In this document: positions 44,818 through 54,261 of the stretch, in pieces
How the letters are laid out: each line of letters starts with the position of its first letter
How positions within the stretch are numbered: position 1 is the stretch's first letter
NCBI RefSeq assembly: GCF_003610255.1
Contig: NZ_RAPS01000001.1
Location: forward strand, 5,669,001 to 5,733,000
Direction: 5' to 3'
DNA length: 64,000 nt
Source of the DNA: Streptomyces sp. TLI_171
GTDB taxonomy: Bacteria > Actinomycetota > Actinomycetes > Streptomycetales > Streptomycetaceae
Notes under the pieces: generated by a model
What the model was told of the DNA's origin: nothing
Databases searched by the model: none
What the model saw: the letters and a program-made list of their open reading frames with translations, nothing else
Made by a program: the position numbers and the translations under genes

Positions 44818-46335
44818 ATGACCATTGACCACGAGAGTGTGCCGCGGGCGGGCAGAACCGTGGCGAGCCCGGCCCGACACACCAGCCGCACCGGCGTGCT
44901 CGACCGGCCCAAGGCCCGGCCGCGGTCCAAGCCGGCCGCGCCCCGGACCTCGGCCGGAGTCGGCCGGCACCGCGGCCGGCTGCACTCTCGGGTCGCCCTC
45001 CCGCTGTCGCTGGCCGCCGCCGACGCCCTGGCGGCCGGCCTGGCCGCGGCCGCCACCACTCCCGCCGGCACCCGGCCGGCCGCCTTCGCCGCCCTGCTGC
45101 TGCCCGCCCTGCTCCCGCTCAACCTGGCCGGCGGGCTCTACCGCAGCCGGCTCAGCCTGTCCGCCCTCGACGAGTTCCCCGCCCTGGCCGCCCGCGCCGC
45201 CGTCGCCACCGCGTTCGCGATCACCGCCGACGCCTGCCTGGCCGGCCGCTGGGCCGGCCTCGGCCCGATGAGCCCGCTGCGGCTGATCGCCCTGCTGTTC
45301 CTGATGCTGCCGCTGGCCGCGCTCGGCCGGGCCTTCGTCCACCACCTCACCCGCAAGGCCCGCCGCCGCCGCCCCAGCCCGGTGCTGCTGCTCGGCGCCG
45401 GCGAACTCGGCCAGCGGATCGCCGCCGTGCTCACCGCCCGCCCCGAGTACGGCCTGCGCCCGGTCGGCTACCTCGACCCGGACCCGGTGCTGCTGCCGCC
45501 CAGCAGCCCGCTGCCGGTGCTCGGCGGCCGCGAGGTGCTCGGCCGGGTGCTGCGCCGCTACCGGATCCACCACGTGGTGGCCACCGCCGGCGCCGCCGAC
45601 GAGGCCGAGACGCTGGCCGCGCTGCGGCACGCCGCCCGGCTCGGCTGCCAGGTCTGGCTGGTGCCCGGCCTGCGCGAGTACGACTCGGTGCAGGGCGCCG
45701 GCGACCACCTGTGGGGCTTCCCCTGCCTGCGCCTCGGCGCCCCCGCGATGCGCCGCGGCGGCTGGATCGTCAAGCGCGGCTTCGACATCGCCGCGGCCGG
45801 CCTCGGCCTGCTGCTGATCTCCCCGGTGCTGGCCGCCTGCGCCCTCGCGGTGCGCTGGGACACCGGCCCGGGCGTGCTGTTCCGCCAGCAGCGCACCGGA
45901 CTGGACGGCCGGGTGTTCACCGTCCTCAAGTTCCGCACCCTGCGCCCGTCCGACGAGCACGAGTCGGCCACCCGCTGGAACATCGCCCAGGACCACCGGA
46001 TGGGCGCGATCGGCAAGTTCCTCCGCAAGACCTCGCTGGACGAGCTGCCCCAGCTGTGGAACGTGCTGCGCGGCGACATGAGCCTGGTCGGCCCGCGCCC
46101 CGAACGCCCGTACTTCGTCATGCGGTTCGGCCAGGCGTACCCCGAGTACGCCGACCGGCACCGGGTCCCGGTCGGGCTCACCGGCCTGGCCCAGGTGAAC
46201 GGCCTGCGCGGGGACACCTCGATCGAGGACCGGGCGCGCTTCGACAACCGCTACATCGAGGGCTGGAGCCTGTGGCAGGACGCCAAGGTCCTGCTGCGCA
46301 CCGCGGCCCTGGTGGTCCGCCCGGACGGGAGCTGA
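44818..46335 (+). CDS. Polyprenyl glycosylphosphotransferase (priming sugar transferase)
   Basis: 505 residues of the WbaP/WcaJ type. A basic cytoplasmic N-terminus, four to five membrane helices (about 58-170), a Rossmann-like middle domain (LLLGAGELGQRIAAVL) and the C-terminal catalytic domain (about 315-505) with KRGFDIAAAGLGLLLISP, FRTLRP, KTSLDELPQLWNVLRGDMSLVGPRPE and GLTGLAQVNGL. It transfers a sugar-1-phosphate to undecaprenyl phosphate, starting repeat-unit synthesis. Which sugar cannot be read. It opens the operon of the following genes. Confidence 0.92.
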   Translation: MTIDHESVPRAGRTVASPARHTSRTGVLDRPKARPRSKPAAPRTSAGVGRHRGRLHSRVALPLSLAAADALAAGLAAAATTPAGTRPAAFAALLLPALLPLNLAGGLYRSRLSLSALDEFPALAARAAVATAFAITADACLAGRWAGLGPMSPLRLIALLFLMLPLAALGRAFVHHLTRKARRRRPSPVLLLGAGELGQRIAAVLTARPEYGLRPVGYLDPDPVLLPPSSPLPVLGGREVLGRVLRRYRIHHVVATAGAADEAETLAALRHAARLGCQVWLVPGLREYDSVQGAGDHLWGFPCLRLGAPAMRRGGWIVKRGFDIAAAGLGLLLISPVLAACALAVRWDTGPGVLFRQQRTGLDGRVFTVLKFRTLRPSDEHESATRWNIAQDHRMGAIGKFLRKTSLDELPQLWNVLRGDMSLVGPRPERPYFVMRFGQAYPEYADRHRVPVGLTGLAQVNGLRGDTSIEDRARFDNRYIEGWSLWQDAKVLLRTAALVVRPDGS

Positions 46336-46344
46336 CACAACCTC

Positions 46345-47667
46345 ATGGCCATCACCCTGCAACTCCCGCACCCCGCAATGCGGTTGACTCGGATAGTGCC
46401 GGCCCGGCCGAGCTGGCTGGCCGCGGCCACGGTCCTGCTGGTGTGCGTGCCGACCGGGGAGAAGGACGTCTCCGCGTCCGTGCACGTCACCCCGGCGGAC
46501 CTGGCCTCGCTCGCCCTGGTCGGGCTGATCGCGGTGGACCTGCTGCGCGGCCGGCTGCCCCGGCTGGACCCGGCCGCCTGCGCGCTGTTCGGCGGCGTGG
46601 TGCTGGCCGCCGCCGTCGCCACCGTGCACTCCATCGACCCGGCGTCCAGCCTCACCGGCTTCGTCCGGCTGTCCCAGATCTTCGTGCTGGTCCCGGCCGC
46701 GGTGCTGCTCGCCGTCCGCGACGCCCTGGACCGGCGGCTGGTGCTCGGCTCCTTCGTACTGGCCGCGCTGATCGAGGGCGCGGTCGGCGTCGACCAGTAC
46801 CTGACCCGCACCGGCGCCTCCTACGCCGGGCAGCCGATCCGCGCCGTGGGCACCTTCGGCGCGCTGGACATCATGGCGATGTCCAGCGTGGTCTCGTACG
46901 GACTGCTGGCCGCCCTCGGCCTGGCGCTGGCCGAACGTCGCCCGGGCGGCCACCGGCTGCTGCGCCGGACGATGTGGGCCAGCGCCGCGTTCCTGGCCTT
47001 CCCGCTCGCGGTGTCCTTCAGCCGGGGCAGCTGGATCGCCACCGCCGTCGCCGCGAGCGTGCTGCTGCTGCGCGCGGACGCCCGACTGGCCGTCAAGGGG
47101 GTGCTGGTCGGCGCGGCCGCCGCCGTGGTGCTGGTCGGCGGCCTCGGCCTGGGTGCCTCCGGCGTCACCCAGCGGCTCAGTTCGATCGGCTCGGTCTCCG
47201 CCGCCCCCGACCAGTCGGTCTCCGACCGCTACGACCTGTGGTCCACCGCCGGCCGGATCTGGCAGGACCACCCGCTGACCGGCGCCGGCCCCAAGGCCTT
47301 CCAGCAGCTGCGCGACAGCCACGCCCCGCTGCGGCTCTCCTCCGGCAGCGACGCGGCCGACTCCACCATCGGCTTCCAGCGCGAGCCGCTGCTGTCCCCG
47401 CACAACATGTACTTCCTGGTGCTCAGCGAGCAGGGACTGCTCGGCGTGGTCGCCTACCTCGCCCTGTTCCTCGCCCTGTTGCTGGGCTGCCTGCGCCGCG
47501 CCGCCGGCCCCGGCCTGGCCGCCCTCGCGCTGCTCTGCTGGGTGCTCTGGGACTTCCTCTACGCCGACATCGGCGGCACCACCACCGTGCTGACCTCCGT
47601 GGTGCTCGGGCTGGCCGCCCGCACCGCCCTGCCCGGCCCCGACTGCCGCGGAGCGAGCGGAGCATGA
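46345..47667 (+). CDS. O-antigen ligase/polymerase family protein (Wzy/WaaL-like)
   Basis: 440-residue membrane protein with about ten to twelve helices and the Wzy_C signature region: the large loop SDRYDLWSTAGRIWQDHPLTGAGPKAFQQL and LSPHNMYFLVLSEQGLLG, holding the H-N and Arg residues of the family. It probably polymerises the lipid-linked repeats outside the membrane. ATG at 46345; a second ATG at 46378 is possible. It overlaps the next gene by ATGA. Confidence 0.85.
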   Translation: MAITLQLPHPAMRLTRIVPARPSWLAAATVLLVCVPTGEKDVSASVHVTPADLASLALVGLIAVDLLRGRLPRLDPAACALFGGVVLAAAVATVHSIDPASSLTGFVRLSQIFVLVPAAVLLAVRDALDRRLVLGSFVLAALIEGAVGVDQYLTRTGASYAGQPIRAVGTFGALDIMAMSSVVSYGLLAALGLALAERRPGGHRLLRRTMWASAAFLAFPLAVSFSRGSWIATAVAASVLLLRADARLAVKGVLVGAAAAVVLVGGLGLGASGVTQRLSSIGSVSAAPDQSVSDRYDLWSTAGRIWQDHPLTGAGPKAFQQLRDSHAPLRLSSGSDAADSTIGFQREPLLSPHNMYFLVLSEQGLLGVVAYLALFLALLLGCLRRAAGPGLAALALLCWVLWDFLYADIGGTTTVLTSVVLGLAARTALPGPDCRGASGA

Positions 47668-49376
47668 CGACCGATCAGCCGGTGGCCGAGGTAGCCCCGA
47701 CGACCGTGCCGGCCCCGCGTGCGGCCGGTGCGGACCCGGCCCCGAGCGGCTTCCTGGCCAAGGCCTTCGGGGTGACCGCGCTGCTCAGCGCGGCCGGCTC
47801 CGGGCTCGGGCTGCTGCGCGACCTGCTGCTCGCCCGCTACTTCGGCGCCAACCAGGGCACCGACGCGTTCCTGGTCGCCTGGACGGTGCCGGAGACCGCC
47901 GCGCCGCTGCTGATCGAGGACGCGATGGCGTTCCTGATGGTCCCGGCCTTCAGCCTGGCCCTGGTGCTGCGCGAGGAGCGTCCGCACGGGCCGGACCCGG
48001 TACGGCAGTTGACCCGCGCCACGCTGCCCTGGCTGCTGCTCGCGCTGTGCACGCTGTCCGGGGCGGTCGCGCTCGGCGCACCCCGGCTGGTCGAGCTGCT
48101 CGCCCCCGGTCTGGCCGACCCGGGGCTGGCCGTCACCTGCACCCGGATCACCGCCGTCACCATCCTGCCGTTCGGCCTCGCCGGGTACCTCGCCTCCGCG
48201 CTGCGCGCCCTGCACTCCTTCACCGCGCCCGCCGTCATCTACGTGATGTACAACCTGGGCATCCTGGCGCTGCTGCTGAGCGGCCACCAACTGCTCGGGG
48301 TGCGCTCCGCCGCGCTCGGCGTGGCCCTCGGCAGCGGGCTGATGGCCGGCGTGCTGCTGCTGCCGTTCGCCCGCCGGCTGCGCGAGCACCGCCGGCGCGG
48401 ACTGCGGCGGGGCTCCGCCCGCGGGCTGGTGCTGATCCCGCTGGCACTGCTGCCGGTGGCCGCGTTCACGCTCACCCGGCAGGCCCAGGTGTTCATCGAG
48501 CGCTACCTCGGCTCGGGACTTCCGCCCGGCACCATCTCGCACCTCAACTACGCCGCCAAGATCAGCCAGTTGGCGATGACCTCGGCGATCCTGATCGTCA
48601 CCGTGACCTTCCCGGTGGTGGCCCGGGCGCTGGCCGCCGGCGACCTCGCCGCGGCCCGCGACCGGGTGGAGAAGGACCTCGGCCAGGCCGCCGCGGTGGT
48701 GCTGCTCGGCACCGCCTTCCTGATGGCCTGCGCGCCCGCGGTGGTCGCCCTGCTGTTCCAGCGCGGCGCGTTCGGCGCCGCCGACACCTCCGCCACCGCC
48801 GCGGTCATCCGGGTGTACTCCTTCGGGCTGCCCGCGCAGGCGATGATCGGCGTGATGGTGCGGCCGTACTTCTGCGTCCGCCCCGTGGTGCGCCGCGCCG
48901 ACACCCCCCGCGCCGAGGGCGACCGCACCACCTGGCTGGACTGGTACCCGGTCGGCGCGATGGCCGTCGGACTGGCCGTCACCTGCGTCGTCGGCGTCAC
49001 CGCCACCCCGCGGTTCGGGGCGCTCGGACTGGCCGCCGGCAACGCCGCCGGGATCACCACCACCGCCGCACTGCTGCTGCGCGGCCTGCTGCTGCGCGGC
49101 ATCGCGCTGCGGCTGCGCCGGGTGCTCGCCGGCCAGCTGCGGCTGTTGACCGCGGCCGTCGCCGCCGCCCTGCTCGGCGCGCTCACCACCCGGGCCGTCG
49201 CCGCCCCGCTGCCCGCCGCCCTGCTCGGCGGCAGCACCGTCCTCGTGGTCTTCGCCGGCCTCGGCGCGCTGCTCGGCGCCGCCGAGGTGCGCGGCCCGGT
49301 GCTGGCCCTGGCCGCCCGGACCAGGGGACCGCACACACCCTCACCCGCCGCCGAAGGGAAGCCGCATGGACGCTGA
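47664..49376 (+). CDS. MurJ/MviN-type lipid flippase (Wzx function)
   Basis: 570 residues with about 14 membrane helices and MVF-family features (TALLSAAGSGLGLLRDLLLARYFGANQGTDAF pattern, cut here; GAFGAADT in loop). Because it lies between the polymerase and a deacetylase, it most likely flips the undecaprenyl-linked repeat of this locus rather than lipid II. The ATG overlaps the polymerase stop (ATGA). A charged insert near residues 405-425 (RRADTPRAEGDRTTW) is unusual. Confidence 0.82.
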   Translation: MTTDQPVAEVAPTTVPAPRAAGADPAPSGFLAKAFGVTALLSAAGSGLGLLRDLLLARYFGANQGTDAFLVAWTVPETAAPLLIEDAMAFLMVPAFSLALVLREERPHGPDPVRQLTRATLPWLLLALCTLSGAVALGAPRLVELLAPGLADPGLAVTCTRITAVTILPFGLAGYLASALRALHSFTAPAVIYVMYNLGILALLLSGHQLLGVRSAALGVALGSGLMAGVLLLPFARRLREHRRRGLRRGSARGLVLIPLALLPVAAFTLTRQAQVFIERYLGSGLPPGTISHLNYAAKISQLAMTSAILIVTVTFPVVARALAAGDLAAARDRVEKDLGQAAAVVLLGTAFLMACAPAVVALLFQRGAFGAADTSATAAVIRVYSFGLPAQAMIGVMVRPYFCVRPVVRRADTPRAEGDRTTWLDWYPVGAMAVGLAVTCVVGVTATPRFGALGLAAGNAAGITTTAALLLRGLLLRGIALRLRRVLAGQLRLLTAAVAAALLGALTTRAVAAPLPAALLGGSTVLVVFAGLGALLGAAEVRGPVLALAARTRGPHTPSPAAEGKPHGR

Positions 49377-50154
49377 CCCCCGCCTGCCGGCCCAGGCCCT
49401 CGCTCCCAGGCTCGCGCCCTGGATCCTGATGTACCACTCGGTCGCCGAGGAGGACGAGGATCCGTACCTGCTCACGGTCGGCCCGGAGCGGTTCGCCGAA
49501 CAGATGGACTGGCTGCACCGCACCGGCCGCCGCGGCGTCAGCGTCCGGGAGCTGCTCGCCGCCCAGGCCAGGGGCCGGGAGTCCCGGCTGGTCGGTCTGA
49601 CCTTCGACGACGGCTACGCGGACTTCGCCCGGCACGCCGTCCCGGTGCTGCGCGCGCACGGCTTCACCGCCACCGCGTACGTGGTGCCCGACCTGCTCGG
49701 CACCGAGAACGGCTGGGACGTCGAGGGACCGCGCAAGAAGCTGCTGACGGTCGACCAGGTCACCGAACTCGCCGCCTCGGGCTGGGAGATCGGCTCGCAC
49801 GGCCTCGGCCACCAGGCACTGCCGGGCCTGTCCGAAGCCGCCCTGCTGCGGCAGACCCGGGGCAGCCGGCGCGCCCTGGAGGACCTGATCGACGGGCCGG
49901 TCACCGGCTTCTGCTACCCGTACGGCGCGGTCGACCTGCCCGCCACCCGCGCGGTGCGCGAGGCCGGCTACGACTACGCCTGTGCCATCGAGCACTCCTC
50001 GCTGACCGGCCGCTGGGCCCTGCCGCGCTGCTACGTCGGCGACCGCGACGGGGCCTGGCGGCTGCGCGCCAAACACGGCCGGCACCGCTGGCGGGACGCC
50101 GTGACCGGGCTGCGCTGGGCCCCGCCGCGGGCGGCCGCGGGGGAGCGGCGATGA
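49366..50154 (+). CDS. Polysaccharide deacetylase (CE4/NodB-like)
   Basis: 262 residues with the NodB domain: TFDDGYADF gives the two acids (base and metal Asp), SHGLGHQAL the H-x3/4-H metal pair, and FCYPYGAVD the substrate loop. It would remove N-acetyl groups from the polymer or a precursor. No signal peptide is obvious, so it may act in the cytoplasm or at the membrane. It overlaps both neighbours by a few bases. Confidence 0.88.
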   Translation: MDADPRLPAQALAPRLAPWILMYHSVAEEDEDPYLLTVGPERFAEQMDWLHRTGRRGVSVRELLAAQARGRESRLVGLTFDDGYADFARHAVPVLRAHGFTATAYVVPDLLGTENGWDVEGPRKKLLTVDQVTELAASGWEIGSHGLGHQALPGLSEAALLRQTRGSRRALEDLIDGPVTGFCYPYGAVDLPATRAVREAGYDYACAIEHSSLTGRWALPRCYVGDRDGAWRLRAKHGRHRWRDAVTGLRWAPPRAAAGERR

Positions 50155-51299
50155 AGGTCCTGCACGTGGTCACCGGCCTGCACGCGGGCGGGGCGGAACG
50201 CCAGCTCGCGCTGCTGCTGCGGCACCTGCCGAAGGACCAGCAGCACGAGGTGGCCGCCCTGACCAATCCCGGCACGGTCGCCCGCGAACTGCGCGCCGGC
50301 GGCTTCCGGGTCCACCACCTGGACATGCGCGGCAACCGCGACCTCGGCGTGCTGCCCCGGCTCACCCGGCTGATCAGGGCCGGCCGCTACGACCTGGTGC
50401 ACACCCACCTCTACCGGGCGATGCTGTACGGCCGCCTCGCCGCCCGGCTGGCGGGCGTGCGCGCCGTGCTGGCCACCGAGCACTCGCTGCAGGCCGGGAT
50501 GATCGAGGGCCGGCCCACCTCGCGCGGGGTCCGGGCGCTGTACCTGGGCGCGGAGCGGCTCGGCCGCACCACCCTGGCGGTGTCCGGCCAGGTCGCCGGG
50601 GTGCTCGACGACTGGGGCGTGCCGGCCGGCCGGGTGCGGCTGCTGCCGAACGGCGTGGACGCCGCCCGGTACCGCTTCGGCGCCGCCGAGCGGTCCGCCC
50701 ACCGGGTCCGGCTCCGTGCCCAACTGGGCCTTCCCACGGACGCGTTCGTGATCGGCGCGGTCGGCCGGCTGGTGCCGGGCAAGCGCTTCGAGGTGCCGCT
50801 GCGGGCCCTGGTCCGGCTCCCCGACGCCCGGCTGCTGCTGGTCGGCGCCGGCCCGGAGCGCGAGGACCTGCTCGCGCTGGCCGAGCAGCTGGGCGTCCGC
50901 AGCCGGGTGGTGCCGACCGGGGAACGCGACGACGTGCCGGAACTGCTCACCGCGATGGACGTGCTGGTCTCGCCGTCCCGGCAGGAGACCTTCGGCCTGG
51001 CCGTGCTGGAGGGCCTGGCCGCCGGACTGCCGGTGCTGCACTCGGCCTGCCCGGCGCTCGCCGAACTGCCCCCGGCCGCGGCCCCGCACGCCCGCGAACT
51101 GCCCTCCGACCCCGATTCCTACGCCCGCGAGCTGGCCCTGCTGGCGCTGGCCCGCCCCGGCCCGGCACCGGCGCCGCCCGCCGTCGCGCACTACGACATC
51201 GCCCGGATCGCGGCCGAACTGGCCGAGCTCTACCGGGAGTCGGCCGCCGCCCTGCCCGGTCCCCGTCGACCGGCGCGGCGACGCGCGGCCGCGCACTGA
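50151..51299 (+). CDS. GT4 glycosyltransferase
   Basis: 382-residue GT-B enzyme. N-terminal VLHVVTGLHAGGAERQLALL acceptor site, donor domain with VGRLVPGKRFEVPLRAL and the ETFGLAVLEGLAAGLPVL E-x7-E motif. It adds a second sugar to the repeat. The ATG overlaps the deacetylase stop (ATGA), so the operon is tightly coupled. Confidence 0.9.
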   Translation: MKVLHVVTGLHAGGAERQLALLLRHLPKDQQHEVAALTNPGTVARELRAGGFRVHHLDMRGNRDLGVLPRLTRLIRAGRYDLVHTHLYRAMLYGRLAARLAGVRAVLATEHSLQAGMIEGRPTSRGVRALYLGAERLGRTTLAVSGQVAGVLDDWGVPAGRVRLLPNGVDAARYRFGAAERSAHRVRLRAQLGLPTDAFVIGAVGRLVPGKRFEVPLRALVRLPDARLLLVGAGPEREDLLALAEQLGVRSRVVPTGERDDVPELLTAMDVLVSPSRQETFGLAVLEGLAAGLPVLHSACPALAELPPAAAPHARELPSDPDSYARELALLALARPGPAPAPPAVAHYDIARIAAELAELYRESAAALPGPRRPARRRAAAH

Positions 51300-51335
51300 C
51301 ACGCCCTCACCCTCCTACCGTTCCTGGAGTCACCG

Positions 51336-51983
51336 ATGTCCGATCCCCGCCGCAGCGCCCGCGCGCTGGCCCGTCGCTGGTGGCCGCTGGCCGTCGCCGT
51401 TCCGCTCGGCGCGGCGGCCGGCGCCGGCTACGCCGCCGTCTCGCACCCCTCGTACGCCGCCAGCTCCTACGTGGTGGTGGTGCCGACCAACCCGGGCGAG
51501 ACCTCCACCGCCGTCAACTTCGCCCAGGCGTACGGCCGGCTCGCCGGGCAGCCCCAGGTGCTGCTGGGGGCGGCCGCCGACAGCGGGCACTCGGTGACCA
51601 CGCTGGCCGGGCTGGTGCGCGGCACCACCTCGCCGGACGCCCCGGTGATCGAGATCACCGGCACCGGCGCGCTGGCCGCCGAGGCGGTGAAGAACGCCGA
51701 CGCGGTCGCCAAGTCGCTGATCGCGTTCGGCAACACCAGCAGCAAGGAGACCGGGGTCAAGCTGGTCCCGCTGGCCGCGGCCGCCGCGCCCGAGTCCCCC
51801 GCCTCGCCGTCCGCCGCCCTGGACACCGCGGTCGGCGCGGCGGCCGGCGTGCTGGTCGGCGCGCTGGTGATGCTCACCCGTCGCAAGGAGGGCCCGGCCG
51901 CCGAACCCGCGCTGCCCGCCCAGGCCGAGGCCCCCGCACCCGCAGGCAGGGACGCGGCGCCGGTCGCCGGGGGCGCCAGGTGA
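51336..51983 (+). CDS. Wzz/chain-length-type membrane protein without kinase domain
   Basis: 215 residues: one N-terminal helix (about 15-33), a periplasmic-side segment of about 110 residues with YVVVVPTNPGETSTAVNFAQAYG-like folds, and a second helix (about 163-180), then a Pro/Ala-rich tail. The pattern matches short polysaccharide co-polymerases that set chain length. No tyrosine-kinase (BY-kinase) domain or Walker motif follows, and none is encoded nearby. GGAG lies 9 bases before the ATG. Confidence 0.75.
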   Translation: MSDPRRSARALARRWWPLAVAVPLGAAAGAGYAAVSHPSYAASSYVVVVPTNPGETSTAVNFAQAYGRLAGQPQVLLGAAADSGHSVTTLAGLVRGTTSPDAPVIEITGTGALAAEAVKNADAVAKSLIAFGNTSSKETGVKLVPLAAAAAPESPASPSAALDTAVGAAAGVLVGALVMLTRRKEGPAAEPALPAQAEAPAPAGRDAAPVAGGAR

Positions 51984-53161
51984 GGCTGCGTCAGAAGGCG
52001 GGCGCCGAACCCCGGGTGCCGGCGCAGCCCGCCCGGGAGGCCGCCGACCGCGAGCAGTGGACCTCCCAGGTGCTGCGCGACGACGACGCCCTGGACCTGG
52101 TCACCGAGGACTGGGACGACCTGTACCGGCGCTGCGCCACCGCGACCGCCTTCCAGGCCGCGCCCTGGCTGGCGTCCTGGTGGCGGCAGTACGGCCGGCC
52201 CGGCGCGCTGGTGCTGGTGCTGGTCCGCCGCGACGGCCGGCTGGTGGGCGCCGCCGCGCTGCGCCGCCGCGGGCCGTTCGGCGGGCTGACCAACCTGGGC
52301 GCCGGGCTGGTCGACTTCACCGACGTGCTGCTGGACGACGCCTGCGCCGACCGGGCCGCCGCCGAGCTGGCCGCGGCGCTGCCGCTGCGCCTGCCCTGGC
52401 ACAGCCTGGAACTGCGCGAGGTGCACCCGGAGGCGTCCGTGCAGCGGGTCTGGGCGCACTGGCGGGGCCGCCGCCACCGGTTCGCCGACTCGCTCTGCCA
52501 GTACCTGCCGGCCGTGCCGATGGAGGAGCTGCTCAAGCGGCTGCCCGGCAAGACCGCGCAGCGCAGCCGGGTGAAGCTCCGCCGGATCGCCCAGGCAGGG
52601 ATCCTGGTGCACTCCGCCACGCCCGAGGAAGTCCCGGCCACGGTGGGCGAGTTGTTGCGCCTGCACTTCCTGCAGTGGCAGGACCGCGGGGTCACTCCGG
52701 AGCACCGCAGCGAACGCTTCGCCCGCCACCTGACCGAGTCCACCACCGCGCTGGTGGCCACCCGCCGGGCGGCCATACACCGCTTCGAGCTGGACGGCGA
52801 GGTGGTCGCGGTGAACCTGGTGCTGCTCTGCAACCCGTTCGGCGGGCTGTACCTGTACGGGGCGCACCCGGAGCTGCGCGAACGCCTGGACATCGCGGGC
52901 CTGCTGTTCGGCGCCGCCCTCGACGAGGTCAGGGCGGCGGAGATCCCGCAGCTCAGCCTGTTGCGCGGCCAGGAGCCGTACAAGCAGCGCTGGCGGCCGG
53001 ACGCGCTGCCCAACCAGCGGCTGGTGCTCGGCCCCGGCCGGCTCGCCCCGTGGGCGGCCGCCCGGGCGCTGCGGGTGCGGGCCCGGATCGCCGCCGTCCA
53101 CCTGCTGCGGACCAGGCTGCCGAAGCTGAAGGAGGCGCTGGCGCGGCGCCTACCGGGGTGA
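51980..53161 (+). CDS. GNAT/FemAB-like protein (CelD/BcsL-type acetyltransferase)
   Basis: 393 residues with the two-part GNAT domain seen in exopolysaccharide loci (CelD/BcsL/PEP-CTERM type): WLASWWRQYG near the N-terminus, ALRRRGPFGGLTNLG, then KLRRIAQAG and LHFLQWQDRG, and the LYLYGAHPEL core. It may transfer an acyl or aminoacyl group to the polymer. The GTG start (51980) overlaps the previous stop (GTGA). Its 3' end overlaps the convergent GH26-like gene by 12 bases. Confidence 0.75.
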   Translation: MRLRQKAGAEPRVPAQPAREAADREQWTSQVLRDDDALDLVTEDWDDLYRRCATATAFQAAPWLASWWRQYGRPGALVLVLVRRDGRLVGAAALRRRGPFGGLTNLGAGLVDFTDVLLDDACADRAAAELAAALPLRLPWHSLELREVHPEASVQRVWAHWRGRRHRFADSLCQYLPAVPMEELLKRLPGKTAQRSRVKLRRIAQAGILVHSATPEEVPATVGELLRLHFLQWQDRGVTPEHRSERFARHLTESTTALVATRRAAIHRFELDGEVVAVNLVLLCNPFGGLYLYGAHPELRERLDIAGLLFGAALDEVRAAEIPQLSLLRGQEPYKQRWRPDALPNQRLVLGPGRLAPWAAARALRVRARIAAVHLLRTRLPKLKEALARRLPG

Positions 53162-54220
53162 GGCCTTCACCGGCCCGACCGCGCCGCCCGAGCCCGACAT
53201 CAGCTGCTTGTAGACGGCGGCCGAGCGCGGGTTCTCCTTGCACTGCCAGAAGCCGTGCGGGCAGTAGTCGGTGACGGTCTGGTAGGCGGTGTCGTGGGTG
53301 CGCATCCACTCGACCATCCGGCGGACGAACTCGGGGTTGTCGCCGTTGCGGAACAGCCCCCACTCCGGGTAGGAGACGGGCTTCCCGCGCTTGGCGGCGA
53401 ACTCCACCTGGTCCTGCAGCCCGTACGGCTCGGAGACGTACTCGTCGAAGGTGCCGCCGGCGGGCTGGTCGTAGCTGTCCATGCCGATGATGTCGACCAC
53501 GTCGTCGCCGGGGTAGCAGCGCGTCCAGGGGATCGCGTCCAGTCCGCGGGTGGGGGCGAAGTCGAACGAGAAGTGCTGACCCGGCACCGAGCGCAGCACG
53601 CCGACGATCCGCCGCCAGTACGCCTTCCAGGCGCCCGGGTCGGGCTTGCAGCGCGAGGTGTAGGTGACGCCGTTCATCTCCCAGCCCAGGGTGATGACGG
53701 CGTCGCCGCCGCCCAGCGCGACCAGCTTGCGGGCCAGCCGCAGGAAGTGCTGGTCGAACTCGCCCTGGTTGCCGCGGGCCAGCAGCCGGGCGACCTCGGC
53801 GTCCGGCACGTTGCCCTCGTTGGGGACCAGCATCGGGACGCCCAGCACCAGTCGCCTGGTCGGGTCGGACTGCCGCCACTGCGACCACAGGCCGAGCACC
53901 ATCGGCTCGCCCTCGATGTCCTGCCAGCCGTTGCCGGCCAGGTAGGTGTGGCCGACCTGCAGGTTGGCGTTGTTCAGCCAGGACGCCATCCGGGCGATGT
54001 TCGGGATGTAGCTGTCCCAGGAGCCGACGAAGGCGCCGAACGGCACCTCGTGGCTGGCCCGCTGCACCACCGGGCGGGGTGCGGCGCCGCGCGGCTGGAT
54101 GGCGTCCGAGGAGAGGGCCGCGTGCCGCTCGGTCTGGCTGAGCGGCGTGCCCGAGGGGACGCTCGCGGTGGTCACCAGCAGCAGAGCGGCGGCGGCCAGG
54201 GTCAGGCGGCCGAGACGCAT
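53150..54220 (-). CDS. Secreted GH26-like glycoside hydrolase
   Basis: 356 residues: N-terminal signal (1 to about 22, RLTLAAAALLLVTTASV), then a TIM-barrel like that of GH26: general acid in LGWEMNG (Glu near 181) and nucleophile in SYPEWGLF (Glu near 286). GH26 enzymes cut beta-1,4-mannan and related polymers. Placed tail-to-tail with the exopolysaccharide operon, it may trim or release that polymer. ATG at 54220 with a GGAG box; a palindrome sits in its promoter. Confidence 0.78.
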   Translation of the reverse strand: MRLGRLTLAAAALLLVTTASVPSGTPLSQTERHAALSSDAIQPRGAAPRPVVQRASHEVPFGAFVGSWDSYIPNIARMASWLNNANLQVGHTYLAGNGWQDIEGEPMVLGLWSQWRQSDPTRRLVLGVPMLVPNEGNVPDAEVARLLARGNQGEFDQHFLRLARKLVALGGGDAVITLGWEMNGVTYTSRCKPDPGAWKAYWRRIVGVLRSVPGQHFSFDFAPTRGLDAIPWTRCYPGDDVVDIIGMDSYDQPAGGTFDEYVSEPYGLQDQVEFAAKRGKPVSYPEWGLFRNGDNPEFVRRMVEWMRTHDTAYQTVTDYCPHGFWQCKENPRSAAVYKQLMSGSGGAVGPVKASPR

Positions 54221-54261
54221 GGGCTCTCCGAACGGGTCCAGGGACAACACCGGCCCCCGGA

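Noticed and set aside
44600..44818. 72-codon forward ORF ending at the start of the sugar transferase gene
   Set aside because: Low G/C at third positions, no ribosome binding site, and it falls in the AT-richer promoter gap. More likely leader DNA.
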